Assembly: GCA_035532835.1 (NCBI GenBank)
Contig: DATKQG010000009.1
Location: 43,188-107,187 of the forward strand
Direction: 5' to 3'
DNA: 64,000 bases
From: Candidatus Dormiibacterota bacterium
GTDB lineage: Bacteria > Vulcanimicrobiota > Vulcanimicrobiia > Vulcanimicrobiales > Vulcanimicrobiaceae
This document shows, piece by piece, positions 1 to 9,035 of the stretch (positions within the stretch are counted from its first letter, which is position 1; each line of letters opens with the position of its first letter). Below the pieces are notes generated by a model. It was given only the letters and a program-made list of their open reading frames with translations, did not search any database and was not told the DNA's origin. The translations under genes were made by a program, and so were the position numbers.

Positions 1-1250
1 ATGACGTGGTCGCTACGATGAATGCGGCGCAGCCCGCGCGTTCGGCGCGTCGTCGCCGCATTGAGAGCCGACGTAATGGATGCCGTAAACACCGCAAACA
101 CGCTGATACCCGCGAGCATGACGCCCATCGCCACCGCTACCGCAAGCATCGTATGCGCGCTCATCGGAGCGCGAGCGCAGTCGCCGCACGGCGTTATATC
201 TCCGTACCCCACGGTCGTCATCGTCGCCATGACGTAGTACATCGAGGCAAGCACGTTGAGTTTGAGAGCCCAGGCGAAAAACGCCACGAACGTCACGTAA
301 AGCACGATGCCGATGTAAAAGACCGTCCGCAGGACCGGCTCGGTGCGCTTGAACGACGACGAGAGGTCGCCGAGCATGCCTTGGAGCCGCTCCATCCGAT
401 CGGAGCGCCCACGGGCCTGCGAACGCGGCCAGCTCTTTTTTAGGTGCAAGATCGGGCCGAAGGCGACGACGCGATCGTCTTGCTCGAGCAGGCGTGTGAG
501 GAGCTGCGTATCGGCAACGTCGTTCTCGCCGTAGCATAAGTACGGAGCGATGCCGTCGACGGCGACGATGCGCGCCTGTAACCGAGCCTCCGCCGCCGAT
601 ATCGTCAGTCCGGCGATCCCGAAATCGGCCGCGGTACGATCGCAAAAGCCGAACAGCCCCGTCGCCGCTTCCTCCGCGATGGCGTCCGGCTCGAAGACGC
701 GCTCGTGACGGTGTGCGACCCGCGATGCGAGCGTTTCAAACGTCGGGAACGGCAGCGCGTAACAGCACGACGGATCGACGGCGGCAGCCGCATAGGTTGC
801 AGCCGCATAGGCCGCCGGTGAGATGGCCGTGCAATTGTGTTTGAGACCCTCCTGAATCTTGTGCCCCAGGAGCGGATTGAACTGTCGCAGCGTGACGCGA
901 ATGCTGTCGTTGATATCGCGCGCCATCAGCACGACGCGCAGATTGAGCCGGTCGTCCTGTGAAACCGCGACGATGCAGTAGTTCGAGTGCACTTCGCCCC
1001 AGGTGTGCGCTCGCAGCCCGGCGTTCCGCAACGTGGCCGGTTCGGTGGGGTCCTCGTTGACGAAAGAGAACGCATCGCCGAACTCTTCGGCAAGGTCGCC
1101 GGCCTCGCGCGCGAGCAGCCTCGCCGCGCGCTCCTCTTCGTGGCGCCAAACCAAAACGACTTGCTGGCCGCCCGTCTTCAATAGCTCGCGGCAGATTTCG
1201 AATGCCAGGTAGTCGCCACCGACGACGATAATCAGCGTCTGCGTTGACAT
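1..1250 (-). CDS. RCK/TrkA-N plus K+ channel protein (partial, runs off window start)
   Basis: Translating the minus strand from the ATG at 1250 gives an open frame of 416 codons that leaves the window at base 1. The N-terminus is a TrkA-N/RCK-like fold (TLIIVVGGDYLAFEICRELL), and a second RCK-like segment follows to about residue 290. Then come a hydrophobic helix (about 307-328), a pore helix and the potassium filter TVGYGD (about 345-350), and a second long helix (about 355-390). This is the ion_trans_2 (two-TM) channel pattern, so a K+-selective channel gated by nucleotide or Ca2+ through RCK domains is likely. The RCK part precedes the pore here, whereas in Kch/MthK proteins the pore usually comes first. 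More may follow beyond the edge. Confidence 0.8.
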   Translation of the reverse strand, partial: MSTQTLIIVVGGDYLAFEICRELLKTGGQQVVLVWRHEEERAARLLAREAGDLAEEFGDAFSFVNEDPTEPATLRNAGLRAHTWGEVHSNYCIVAVSQDDRLNLRVVLMARDINDSIRVTLRQFNPLLGHKIQEGLKHNCTAISPAAYAAATYAAAAVDPSCCYALPFPTFETLASRVAHRHERVFEPDAIAEEAATGLFGFCDRTAADFGIAGLTISAAEARLQARIVAVDGIAPYLCYGENDVADTQLLTRLLEQDDRVVAFGPILHLKKSWPRSQARGRSDRMERLQGMLGDLSSSFKRTEPVLRTVFYIGIVLYVTFVAFFAWALKLNVLASMYYVMATMTTVGYGDITPCGDCARAPMSAHTMLAVAVAMGVMLAGISVFAVFTASITSALNAATTRRTRGLRRIHRSDHV

Positions 1251-1252
1251 AG

Positions 1253-1846
1253 ATGATGCCTGATTCGCCAGAACACCCCCCTCTCCGTCAGCCGCACCCG
1301 CTCGCGCTCGCGCTGATCGAGGATATGCGGCGCGCTGTAGGCGCTCGCGTTCTCGAAATCGGCCGCGGAAGCGGCCGAAATACCCATGCCTTAGCGCGGG
1401 CGCGCTTCGAGGTAACGTCGACCGGCGGCTATGGCGATCTTCCTCAGAATCAACGTTTTGCCGCCGCCTTGAGCACGCATGCGCTGCTGCACGGGCGCCC
1501 TGCGGAGATCGCAGATGCGCTGGTACGAATCGCAGCGCTTCTCGATGCGGGCGCGCCCCTGTTCGCAACCTTTGGATCGACGCGCGATGCGCGTTTTGGG
1601 GTGGGCGAGCAGATCGCTCCCGCCACGTTCGCGCCGGCCGATGGCGACGAACGCGGGGTGCCTCACGCGTACTTCGATGCGGCGGATCTACGGCGGATGC
1701 TCGAACGTTCGTTTATCGTCGAACGGCTCGAAGAACGGTGCGTTGACGATATCGCCGGCACGTGGGCACATCTCAATGCGCCCTTATCGGGCGCGCGGCA
1801 TTGGTTTACGGTCGCGCGGCGCCCTCGTGAGAACCCACCGAGATGA
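1253..1846 (+). CDS. Class I SAM-dependent methyltransferase-like protein
   Basis: A 197-residue protein starting at ATGATG, divergent from the channel gene with a 2-base gap. Residues about 30-42 ([13 protein letters not shown]) match motif I of Rossmann-fold methyltransferases, the glycine-rich SAM loop. The C-terminal half holds the alternating strand pattern of the fold, with FATFGS near the usual motif III position. Length and motif resemble TehB/UbiE-like small methyltransferases. The substrate cannot be told. Its last 41 bases overlap the 3' end of thiG on the other strand, so the two genes converge. Confidence 0.6.
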   Translation: MMPDSPEHPPLRQPHPLALALIEDMRRAVGARVLEIGRGSGRNTHALARARFEVTSTGGYGDLPQNQRFAAALSTHALLHGRPAEIADALVRIAALLDAGAPLFATFGSTRDARFGVGEQIAPATFAPADGDERGVPHAYFDAADLRRMLERSFIVERLEERCVDDIAGTWAHLNAPLSGARHWFTVARRPRENPPR

Positions 1847-2615
1847 GGTTCTCCATCGGGCTCGAGGCGTTCGCATAGAGCCGCTTGGGCATTCTTCCGG
1901 CGAGATACGCTTGGCGCCCCGCGATGACCGCATGTCGCATCGCGTGAGCCATCATCACCGGGTCGCGTGCGGCGGCGATGCCGGTATTCATCAACAACGC
2001 GTCCGCACCGATCTCCAAAGCGATCGCTGCGTCGGAGGCGGTGCCGACGCCCGCATCGACGATGACGGGAACGCGCGCGCGCTCTTTGATAATGCGGATC
2101 GAATACGGGTTGCACACGCCTAGGCCGCTGCCGATCGGCGCGGCTAGCGGCATGACCGCCGCGCAACCGATCTCCTCGAGTTGCTTGCACACCACCGGAT
2201 CGTCTCCGATGTAGGGCAGCACCGTGAAACCGTCGTCAACCAGGATCTGCGCCGCCCGTAGCGTCTCGCGCGAGTCCGGATAGAGCGTTTGCGGATCGCC
2301 GATCACCTCGAGTTTAATCAAATCCGTGCCGAGCAACTCACGCGCGAGTTGGGCCGTCAACACGGCATCCTGCGCCGTGTAGCATCCCGCCGTGTTTGGG
2401 AGAATGCGCATCTTCGAGCGATCGATGTAATCGATCATCGTTTTACCCGAGGCATCGTTGAGATCGATGCGGCGAATCGCCACCGTCACCATATCGGCGC
2501 CACTGGCGGCATGCGCTGCCTGCATGATCTCGAGGGAAGGATACTTGCCCGTGCCGACGATCAATCGCGATGAAAGCGTGTAAGTGCCGATCGTAAGTAC
2601 GTCCGTATTATCCAC
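1806..2615 (-). CDS. thiG: Thiazole synthase ThiG
   Basis: ThiG condenses deoxyxylulose 5-phosphate, the glycine imine and ThiS-thiocarboxylate into the thiazole of thiamine. The GTG at 2615 overlaps the end of thiS by 8 bases and gives a 269-residue protein (family about 255-270). Visible hallmarks are [12 protein letters not shown] near the N-terminus, the Schiff-base lysine in [41 protein letters not shown] and [14 protein letters not shown] in the phosphate-binding barrel end. It is the third gene of thiO-thiS-thiG. ThiF and ThiC are not in the window. Confidence 0.96.
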   Translation of the reverse strand: MDNTDVLTIGTYTLSSRLIVGTGKYPSLEIMQAAHAASGADMVTVAIRRIDLNDASGKTMIDYIDRSKMRILPNTAGCYTAQDAVLTAQLARELLGTDLIKLEVIGDPQTLYPDSRETLRAAQILVDDGFTVLPYIGDDPVVCKQLEEIGCAAVMPLAAPIGSGLGVCNPYSIRIIKERARVPVIVDAGVGTASDAAIALEIGADALLMNTGIAAARDPVMMAHAMRHAVIAGRQAYLAGRMPKRLYANASSPMENLISVGSHEGAARP

Positions 2616-2808
2616 CTGCGACCGCCTTGATGATTTCGATGCGATCGCCGTCGGCCACGGGATGCTGGTGGTATTCGCCGCGGCGCACCACGCGCTCGTT
2701 CCTGGCGACCGCAATGCCGGACTGCGGCGTACCGAGCAGGGCCAAAAGGGAACCGACGGTCAAGCCGTCCGGAAGCTCTCTGAGATCTCCGTTCACGGTC
2801 ACTCTCAT
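2608..2808 (-). CDS. thiS: Sulfur carrier protein ThiS
   Basis: A 66-residue ubiquitin-like protein starting at ATG 2808 and ending in the diagnostic Gly-Gly (AVAGG), the site of adenylation and thiocarboxylation. The N-terminal [12 protein letters not shown] and the internal [10 protein letters not shown] followed by [11 protein letters not shown] match ThiS. Its ATG overlaps the thiO stop (ATGA at 2805-2808), and its 3' end overlaps the thiG GTG, so the three genes are translationally coupled. The ThiF-type activating enzyme must be elsewhere. Confidence 0.95.
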   Translation of the reverse strand: MRVTVNGDLRELPDGLTVGSLLALLGTPQSGIAVARNERVVRRGEYHQHPVADGDRIEIIKAVAGG

Positions 2809-3962
2809 GCTATGCCCGTTCGATGCGCGTCCGGCGCTTCCGTCCCGCCCCGCGCCAGGCCGAAAGCATCGAGGGCACCCTGAGCGAGCGAACCGTCGAT
2901 ATACGATGCCAGAAGCTTGGCCGTAATCGGCGCGAGCAGAATCCCGTTGCGGAAGTGTCCGGTCGCAAGCAAGAGGCCTTCGATCGGGGTCGGGCCGAGA
3001 TACGGGCGTCCGTCGGGCGTTCCGGGGCGCAGGCCCGCCCACGTTTCGCCGATCGAGAACGCACCCAGCGCGGGGGCTGCGGAGAGCGCCGCATTGAGGA
3101 GCTGACGAATCCCGGAGGCCGTGACCCGCTGATCGAAGTCTTCGTCTTCAACCGTGGCCCCCACCAGTAGGCGGCCATCGTCGCGAGGCACCAGATATGC
3201 GCCCGGCAGCCACGTGGTGTGGCGGACGAAGCCGCGCGGCACCGCGAGGGCCAACATCTGCCCTTTGACCGGTCGCACCGGAGGGCGTGCCGATAGCGGG
3301 ACGCCGGGCAGTTGTTCCGCCCACGCGCCGGTAGCATTGACCACGATCGAGCAGGCCGCAAATCCGCGTTCGCTGCGTACGCCTAGGACGCGCCGATCGT
3401 CGCACTCAACCGCGAGGTCGGTCGCCTCTCTCACGAACGTTACGCCGCGCGCATCGCATGCCGCAGCAAGCGCTCGGCCGAATCGGCGGTTATCGATCGA
3501 CCCCTCGTCGCGCACCAACAGCGAGCCCGCGACATGCGTTCCAAGCCAAGGCTCGAACGCTAGCGTCTGCTCGCGATCCAGAATGTCGTGCGCGACGCCG
3601 CGCCGCGCCAAATCGAGGGCGTGCGCGCTCAGACGCGCCACGCCGGACGCATCGAAGGCCGCGTGAACGATGCCATTCAGACGAAGCTGGGGATCGATAC
3701 CGCTGGCGGCCCGTACTCGCTCGGCAAACTCGGGGTAGGCGCCCAGGGAGCGTTCGCAGAGTTCGAGCACGTTTTCATCATCGATGTGCTCGGTGTAGGG
3801 AGCGAGCATCCCGGCACCCGCCCAGGAGGCCGCCCGGCCGGGCTCCCCGCGATCGAAGACGCGCACGGCCGCGCCCCGTTCCGCCAGCTCGAATGCGATG
3901 GCCAGCCCGATCAGGCCCGCGCCGACCACGGCGACGTCGCCGCCCTTATGTGCTCCGATCAT
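2805..3962 (-). CDS. thiO: Glycine oxidase ThiO (FAD-dependent)
   Basis: ThiO oxidises glycine to the imine used by ThiG, the oxygen-dependent alternative to ThiH. The 385-residue protein has an N-terminal FAD dinucleotide-binding motif ([21 protein letters not shown]), the DAAO-family segment [17 protein letters not shown], and a C-terminal FAD-contacting region ending [14 protein letters not shown]. It is the first gene of thiOSG. A TAGTAT/TATTAG-like box lies 8-18 bases before the ATG, so a very short leader is possible. The presence of ThiO suggests aerobic thiazole synthesis. Confidence 0.93.
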   Translation of the reverse strand: MIGAHKGGDVAVVGAGLIGLAIAFELAERGAAVRVFDRGEPGRAASWAGAGMLAPYTEHIDDENVLELCERSLGAYPEFAERVRAASGIDPQLRLNGIVHAAFDASGVARLSAHALDLARRGVAHDILDREQTLAFEPWLGTHVAGSLLVRDEGSIDNRRFGRALAAACDARGVTFVREATDLAVECDDRRVLGVRSERGFAACSIVVNATGAWAEQLPGVPLSARPPVRPVKGQMLALAVPRGFVRHTTWLPGAYLVPRDDGRLLVGATVEDEDFDQRVTASGIRQLLNAALSAAPALGAFSIGETWAGLRPGTPDGRPYLGPTPIEGLLLATGHFRNGILLAPITAKLLASYIDGSLAQGALDAFGLARGGTEAPDAHRTGIA

Positions 3963-4012
3963 GTGCCCCTAATACTACGCCATCCGCGCACGCACGGCGC
4001 GGACAATGGCCG

Positions 4013-5671
4013 CTACATGCCGGTATAGACGGGTCCTTCGCCGCCTTGCGGCGGTACCCAGGTGATGATCTGATAGGGATCGGCGATATCGCACGTCTTG
4101 CAATGCACGCAATTGGTGAAGTTGATCTGCAAGCGGCCGTCGATGCCGCCGTCGCCGTTCTTTTCGAACATCGGCTCGTAGACTTTGGCGGGGCAGAAAT
4201 ACGCACATGGATTGCCGTATTCGACGGTGCAGCGATCGCGACAGACGTTCGTATCCGCGACGTGCAGATGCGAGGGCTGGTCCTCTTCGTGAATCGTACC
4301 CGAATTGAAGACGTCGGTAAGCTTATCGAACGTCAACACGTTATCGATTTTGGCGCGCGGGGTCTCGGTTGGACGATACCCCGCCTTCTCCATCATCTCA
4401 TAGCCCGGCTTAGCATGCAGCTTATCGATGAAGCCGAACGCGCGTCCGCCGGTAAACGTGGAGAGCCCCGCATTGAACATGCCCGCCCACATGCCGTGTT
4501 CGAAGCCCTGATGGAAATTACGAGAGCTGCGCATCTCGCCATACGCCCACGAATCCTTGAAACGCCGTTCGTACGCCCGTAATTGATCGGCGTCGTAACG
4601 TTCGGCGGAAAGGGCTTCCCATGCCGTCTCCGCCGCCATCATGCCGGACTTCATTGCGAGATGAATGCCTTTGAGCCGCATGCCGTTGAGGAACCCGGCC
4701 GAATCGCCGACCAGCATCAGCCCGTCGGCATACGGGCGCGGCATCGCGAAGAACCCGCCCTCCGGTATCGCCTTGGCGCCGTACCGAATCAGTTTCGCGC
4801 CGTCCAGGAGCGCACGAATCGCGGGGTGTTCTTTGAGCCGTTGCAATTCGTTGTGCGGGTCGGTCGTCGGATTCTTGTAATCCAAGCCGGTGACCTGACC
4901 GATGTCCAGGACGTTGCCGCTCATCCCATAGATGAAGCCTCCGCCGAACGTTTCGCGCGGTAACGGATAGCCGAGCGTATGCACGACGCTCCCCGCAGGG
5001 AAACGACCGTCGGGCAGCTGCCAGAGTTCCTTGACGCCGGCCGCATAGACCATCGGCTCTTTGCCCTCGTCGAGCCCGAGGCGCGGTATCGCCTGCTTGG
5101 CAAGCGTGCCGCGCGGCCCTTCGCCCAGAATGACGATCTTGGCCAGCAAGTCCGCACCGGGCTCGTAATTCGCTTTCGGGCTGCCTTGATGATCGACGCC
5201 CTTATCGCCGGTCCGCACGCCGATGACGCGGTCGCCTTCCCATAGCAACTCCTGGCCTGGAAATTCGCCGAAGACCTGTACTCCGAGCGCCTCGGCCTGC
5301 GCGCCCAGCCACTTCGACATGCGCTGCAGCGAGGCGACGTATTTTCCGTGATTGTTCAGCGGCGGCGGCGTGAACGGCGCCTTGATCTTGCCGCCCGCGG
5401 TGAGGAACCACAGCTCATCGCTCGTCACCGGCGATTCGACCGGTGCCCCGAGTTCGAGCCAGTTCGGCAACAGCTCAGCCAGCGCACGCGGGTCCATGAC
5501 GGCGCCGGAGAGCCCGTGGTTGCCGATCTCCGCAGCTTTATCGATGACGAGAATCTCCAGTTCCCGCCCGGCGTCCTTGGCGAGTTGGGCGAGGCGGATC
5601 GCTCCCGCCAAGCTGGCGGGACCGGCACCCACGAAGAGAACGTCGACTTCAAGTTGATCGCGCTGCGGCAT
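4013..5671 (-). CDS. Electron transfer flavoprotein:quinone oxidoreductase
   Basis: This is a full-length (552 aa) ETF-QO, which passes electrons from ETF (fatty acid, amino acid and sarcosine oxidation) to the membrane quinone. FAD binding is shown by VDVLFVGAGPASLAGAIRLA at the N-terminus and LMLVGDSAGFLNGMRLKG near residue 320. The C-terminal ferredoxin-like part carries the cysteines of the 4Fe-4S cluster (CRDRC, NPCAYFCP, NCVHCKTCDI). It appears to be a single-gene unit; ETF subunit genes are not adjacent. Menaquinone genes at 28311-29755 suggest the quinone is menaquinone. Confidence 0.95.
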   Translation of the reverse strand: MPQRDQLEVDVLFVGAGPASLAGAIRLAQLAKDAGRELEILVIDKAAEIGNHGLSGAVMDPRALAELLPNWLELGAPVESPVTSDELWFLTAGGKIKAPFTPPPLNNHGKYVASLQRMSKWLGAQAEALGVQVFGEFPGQELLWEGDRVIGVRTGDKGVDHQGSPKANYEPGADLLAKIVILGEGPRGTLAKQAIPRLGLDEGKEPMVYAAGVKELWQLPDGRFPAGSVVHTLGYPLPRETFGGGFIYGMSGNVLDIGQVTGLDYKNPTTDPHNELQRLKEHPAIRALLDGAKLIRYGAKAIPEGGFFAMPRPYADGLMLVGDSAGFLNGMRLKGIHLAMKSGMMAAETAWEALSAERYDADQLRAYERRFKDSWAYGEMRSSRNFHQGFEHGMWAGMFNAGLSTFTGGRAFGFIDKLHAKPGYEMMEKAGYRPTETPRAKIDNVLTFDKLTDVFNSGTIHEEDQPSHLHVADTNVCRDRCTVEYGNPCAYFCPAKVYEPMFEKNGDGGIDGRLQINFTNCVHCKTCDIADPYQIITWVPPQGGEGPVYTGM

Positions 5672-5731
5672 ACGTTGTACAACACTCCGGAAAAGCAGAT
5701 TGCATCAACGGTTCGAGCTACACCTAAACGA

Positions 5732-6508
5732 TCATTTGTGAAAACCCTGAGAAAGTGCGTCGATCGCAGCCGTCACTGCAATCTCGTGCATGGAGAGCCG
5801 GGCTTCCCACGCATGCGCGCCGGGCGTTTCGTGCGTCAGCACCCGGGCGGCCGCGCCTCGGGCGAGCAGGAGCGAATACGAGAGCCCTCCGACGATGCCG
5901 CCCTCGGCGCGATGGTCGGCGGTGATGCGCCCCCGCTGGAACGTCATCACCTTCATCGCCAGCGGCGAGCCGAGATCGAGCGCCACGAGCGGCTCGACCG
6001 GCAAGCCGGCCCGGTCGATCGCCGCCACGACCGCCACTCCCAGCTCGTCTCCACCGTACTCGTAGCAGTAAAACCCCGCCGCATCCCGATCTTCGTGAAG
6101 GTCGATCGAGAGGGCGAATTTGCGATTGCGGTTGGACGTGACGATCGCGCGGGCTTCAGGAGATTGGCCGCCGCGACCAAAGGTGCGATTAACGTCGAGG
6201 CCGTCGACGCTCTCGCGCGTCCGCGCGTCGTAGCCGCTCGGGTTCGTGCACGGCCAGATGCGATAGGCATAGCGCCGGTCGAGCGCGCCGGTTTCCGCCA
6301 ATCGCAGGAGCGCCGCGGGTCCGGCGGGTTCGTCCCCATGGACGCCCGCGCTCAACGCGATGCACGGCAGCGCGGGATTCCCGACTTCGACGCACAGCAA
6401 GGTCCGCGGTGCGTTGACGCAGGCGACCTCTCGCACCGCAACGTCGTCGCGCGAGCGCCGAAGGGATTTCCAACGCGCTTCGAGCTCCCGGTAGGTGGCG
6501 TTCTGCAT
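5732..6508 (-). CDS. M14-family zinc carboxypeptidase / AstE-like protein
   Basis: The ATG at 6508 (MQNATYRELE) gives 258 residues; an upstream in-frame extension would run into the divergent ltaE leader and is low-complexity. The zinc motif HGDE (within SAGVHGDEPAGPAAL) and the second His in SIDLHED fit the M14/succinylglutamate desuccinylase fold, and the DVNR motif matches the Asn-Arg pair that grips substrate carboxylate. The GFYCYEYGG segment is typical of this subgroup. The substrate is unknown; it could be a peptide carboxypeptidase or a deacylase. It diverges from threonine aldolase across 52 bases. Confidence 0.7.
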   Translation of the reverse strand: MQNATYRELEARWKSLRRSRDDVAVREVACVNAPRTLLCVEVGNPALPCIALSAGVHGDEPAGPAALLRLAETGALDRRYAYRIWPCTNPSGYDARTRESVDGLDVNRTFGRGGQSPEARAIVTSNRNRKFALSIDLHEDRDAAGFYCYEYGGDELGVAVVAAIDRAGLPVEPLVALDLGSPLAMKVMTFQRGRITADHRAEGGIVGGLSYSLLLARGAAARVLTHETPGAHAWEARLSMHEIAVTAAIDALSQGFHK

Positions 6509-6560
6509 CCGTGGGGAAGTTAGGGCACGATATGCAGAGTTCCGTCTATGCCGGCGCGAT

Positions 6561-7592
6561 ATGAAGCGCAGCTTCGCCAGCGACAACAACGCTCCAATCG
6601 CGCCGGAGATCCTTGCGGCAATCCTCGATGCCAACCACGGTGATGCCGTTGGATACGGGCGCGACGAATGGACGCAGCGAGCGATCGAGCGCTTTCGCGA
6701 ACATTTCGGCGAGCGTACCGATGTCTATTTTGCCTTCAATGGCACCGGCGCGAACGTCGTCGCGCTCAGTTGCGTGACCAAGCCCTGGGAGGCCGTGCTC
6801 TGCCCGCTCACCGCGCACCTCCAGACCGACGAATGCGGCGCGTTCGAACGCTTCACCGGATCGAAAGTGATCCCGATTCCCACGAGTGACGGCAAGCTGC
6901 GCATCGCGGATCTCGAGCCCTATCTGCACGCGGGCCACGACGAACACCATCCGCAGCCGCGCGTCATCTCGATCTCGCAATCGACCGAGTACGGCGACGT
7001 CTACGAACCGGACGAGGTTCGCGAGCTCTGCGCGTTCGCCCACGCGCGCGGTCTCTACGTTCACGTCGACGGCGCGCGCATTTCGAACGCGGCGGCCGCG
7101 CTCGGGACGACGCCGCGCGCGCTTACCGTCGATTTGGGCGTCGATATGCTCACCTTCGGAGGCACCAAGAACGGCTTGATGTTCGGCGAGGCCATCTGCT
7201 TCTTCGATCCCACGCTCGCGGCGAACGTGGCGCCGTTCGCCCGCAAACAGGGCATGCAACTGGCTTCGAAGATGCGCTACGTCGCGGCGCAGTTCGAGGC
7301 GCTGCTCACCGAGGATCGCTGGCTTCGATACGCTTCGCATGCCAACGCCATGGCGGCCCGCTTGCTCGAACGCATCCGGACGATCGAAGGCGTGCGCATC
7401 ACGCGCAACGCCCGCTGTAACGCCATCTTTGCCACCATGGATCGCGCGGCGATCGCGCGCGCTCAAGAACGCGTCTTCTTCTACACCTTCGACGAATCGC
7501 TGCCGGAAGTTCGCTGGATGACGCATTGGGCCACGACGGAGGACGACATCGACGATTTCGTGCTGGCCGTCAAGGAATCTCTCGCGACGTGA
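6561..7592 (+). CDS. ltaE: Low-specificity L-threonine aldolase
   Basis: A PLP enzyme (343 aa) cleaving threonine to glycine and acetaldehyde. The start MKRSFASDNNAPI is chosen because the SDN motif that opens these proteins follows immediately. Fold-type I hallmarks are visible: HVDGARISNAAAALG and the PLP lysine in LTFGGTKNGLMFGEA. The C-terminal small domain ends VRWMTHWATTEDDIDDF. It could supply glycine to ThiO, though no linkage beyond neighbourhood is shown. Confidence 0.93.
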   Translation: MKRSFASDNNAPIAPEILAAILDANHGDAVGYGRDEWTQRAIERFREHFGERTDVYFAFNGTGANVVALSCVTKPWEAVLCPLTAHLQTDECGAFERFTGSKVIPIPTSDGKLRIADLEPYLHAGHDEHHPQPRVISISQSTEYGDVYEPDEVRELCAFAHARGLYVHVDGARISNAAAALGTTPRALTVDLGVDMLTFGGTKNGLMFGEAICFFDPTLAANVAPFARKQGMQLASKMRYVAAQFEALLTEDRWLRYASHANAMAARLLERIRTIEGVRITRNARCNAIFATMDRAAIARAQERVFFYTFDESLPEVRWMTHWATTEDDIDDFVLAVKESLAT

Positions 7593-7632
7593 GTCACCGC
7601 ACGGCGCACCTCTTTCCACGATAGCCCCGCGT

Positions 7633-7645
7633 CGTGATAGGATGG
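7633..7645 (+). promoter_or_regulatory. Conserved box CGTGATAGGATGG before coiled-coil gene (possible leaderless promoter)
   Basis: The 13-base string is identical to that at 26090-26102, before the paralogous gene. It reads as an extended -10 (TG-A-TAGGAT). The hexamer starts 13 bases before the ATG at 7651 (12 in the other copy), so transcription would begin at or next to the start codon. AGGATGG could instead act as a ribosome binding site. The two roles cannot be separated from sequence alone. Confidence 0.4.
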
Positions 7646-7650
7646 GCATG

Positions 7651-8019
7651 ATGAGCATGCAGCCCTGGGAGCCGCGCTTGGCCCGGTTGGAGGGGTCATT
7701 CGAACAGATCGACCACCGGCTGAGCGATCTGGCGCAAAACATCGAGGCGCGCTTCGCCCAGGTCGATCAACGGTTTGGACAGATCGATCAGCGATTCGGG
7801 CAGCTAGAGGCCCGCATCGACGGGCTCGATCGAAAGATCGATGGCGTTCGCGACGGGCTAACGGCGCAGCTCGACGGCGTTCGCGACGGGCTAACGGCGA
7901 AGATCGACGGCGTTCGCGACGGGCTAGCGGCGAAGATCGACGGCCTACAGTGGCGGATGACCGCGTTGATCGTCGGGACATGGATCACGACGATCCTTGC
8001 CGTGCTGTTCCACCGTTAA
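7651..8019 (+). CDS. Small coiled-coil protein with C-terminal membrane anchor (paralogue of 26107-26385)
   Basis: The start at 7651 (MSMQPWEPRLARLE) aligns with the paralogue MSAQPLEIRMAHLE; ATGs at 7642 and 7648 are possible too. The 122-residue product is a heptad-rich coil (EQIDHRLSDLAQN, FAQVDQRFGQIDQRFGQLE), followed by three 11-residue repeats of DGVRDGLTAKI type and a final helix (MTALIVGTWITTILAVLFHR) ending in a basic tail. That is a tail-anchored topology with the coil in the cytoplasm. It resembles DUF1640/DUF1664-like membrane coils. Function is unknown. The 3' end overlaps senB on the other strand by 4 bases. Confidence 0.7.
   Translation: MSMQPWEPRLARLEGSFEQIDHRLSDLAQNIEARFAQVDQRFGQIDQRFGQLEARIDGLDRKIDGVRDGLTAQLDGVRDGLTAKIDGVRDGLAAKIDGLQWRMTALIVGTWITTILAVLFHR
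7840..7938 (+). repeat. Three tandem 33-base coding repeats
   Basis: Units 7840-7872, 7873-7905 and 7906-7938 differ at only a few positions and begin GA(T/C)GGCGTTCGCGACGGG. Each encodes 11 residues (DGVRDGLTAQL/KI/KI), that is, three hendecad turns of the coiled coil. Near-identity at DNA level suggests recent unit expansion; the paralogue at 26107 lacks these units. Confidence 0.9.
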
Positions 8020-8987
8020 GAGGGCAGTTCGCGCAGGAGCGAGAGCCACAGACGACGCTCGCGCGCAGGGCGCACCAGCGCGGCCAGCGCACGAACGCGC
8101 CGCCGCAACGCGAGCGCGAATCGCGGGTCGCGCGCGAAGCGTTCGAGTAATGCCGCACACGCGGCGGTATCGCCTACGGGGTAATAGCCCGGATACGATG
8201 CGCCCAGGATCCCCCGATTCCCGGAGATATCCGAAGCGACAACCGGGACGCCGGCAGCGATCGCCTCGCTGAGCACGTTGGCACCTCCTTCCATGCGCGA
8301 CGAGAGCACGAGCAGATCGCTCTGCCGCAGGATTCGCAGCGCGCGTGCGTGCGTGACCTCGCCGAGCCATCGGTACCGTGCATCGGCGCGCGCGATGCGC
8401 TCGGCGGCACTCGCAAAGCGCGGCTGCAGGGCCGCCCCGGCTTGAATGACGCGAATCGGTACGTCGCGCGATAGCCTCTGCAACGCATAAGCCGCGCGCA
8501 ACGGGTCCTTCTCGTATCGCAGATGCCCGAGTACGCAGACCTTCAGTCCCGCGCGACGCGATACCGCGCCTGTCCGCGCGGGCGACGACTGCACGATCGC
8601 GCGCGCCTTCGCTCGGACGGCGCGCGGGAGATAGCCAATACCGTCCGGCTGGAGCGTAACGATCGCATGCGCGGCGCACATCGCGCGCTGCGCGAGCTTG
8701 CTGCTCGCGATGTCACGATACAGATCGGTCCCCGTCATCACCACGACGAGCGGACGGTCGGGGAAGGCGCGCGCAAACGCGAGGGCCGAACGAGCGCTCT
8801 TACGGGCGTGTAATGCCACCAACACGTCGCAGGCTTCTCCGCCCCAGCGCTCGCGCACGCGTACGCGCCAGCCCCCGGAGCGAAAAAAAGACGCGTAGCG
8901 AGCCGCGGTATGCGCGTTTCCGGTCCGCGCCGTGGCGGCCGTGGGAGCGATTATGACGATCGTTCGCGAATGCTTCCGTATGGTCAC
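8016..8987 (-). CDS. senB: Selenosugar synthase SenB (GT4-fold glycosyltransferase-like)
   Basis: A 323-residue GT-B protein from a GTG at 8987. The N-terminal domain begins TIVIIAPTAATARTGN. The C-terminal UDP-sugar domain shows VCVLGHLRYEKDPLRAAYAL and the E-x7-E element in EGGANVLSEAIAAGVPVVASD. Alone it would be called a family-4 glycosyltransferase. Next to an EgtB/SenA-like gene and selD it fits SenB of the selenoneine pathway, which joins selenophosphate and UDP-GlcNAc into a selenosugar. It diverges from senA over 48 bases, which must hold both promoters. Assignment rests mainly on context. Confidence 0.82.
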   Translation of the reverse strand: MTIRKHSRTIVIIAPTAATARTGNAHTAARYASFFRSGGWRVRVRERWGGEACDVLVALHARKSARSALAFARAFPDRPLVVVMTGTDLYRDIASSKLAQRAMCAAHAIVTLQPDGIGYLPRAVRAKARAIVQSSPARTGAVSRRAGLKVCVLGHLRYEKDPLRAAYALQRLSRDVPIRVIQAGAALQPRFASAAERIARADARYRWLGEVTHARALRILRQSDLLVLSSRMEGGANVLSEAIAAGVPVVASDISGNRGILGASYPGYYPVGDTAACAALLERFARDPRFALALRRRVRALAALVRPARERRLWLSLLRELPS

Positions 8988-9035
8988 AGGCCGCAGATTC
9001 GCCCTACCGCACGTTCGCCCTCGGGGAAGAGACGG

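Noticed and set aside
1253..1846. EgtD, the hercynine-forming methyltransferase needed for selenoneine.
   Set aside because: At 197 residues it is far shorter than EgtD (about 320) and lacks its histidine-binding features; only a general SAM motif is present.
5672..5731. A tRNA suggested by GGTTCGA near 5709.
   Set aside because: Only about 60 bases are available between genes, and no acceptor or anticodon arms can be paired.
7840..7938. A CRISPR array or satellite repeat.
   Set aside because: The 33-base units are contiguous without spacers and stay in frame inside the coiled-coil gene.
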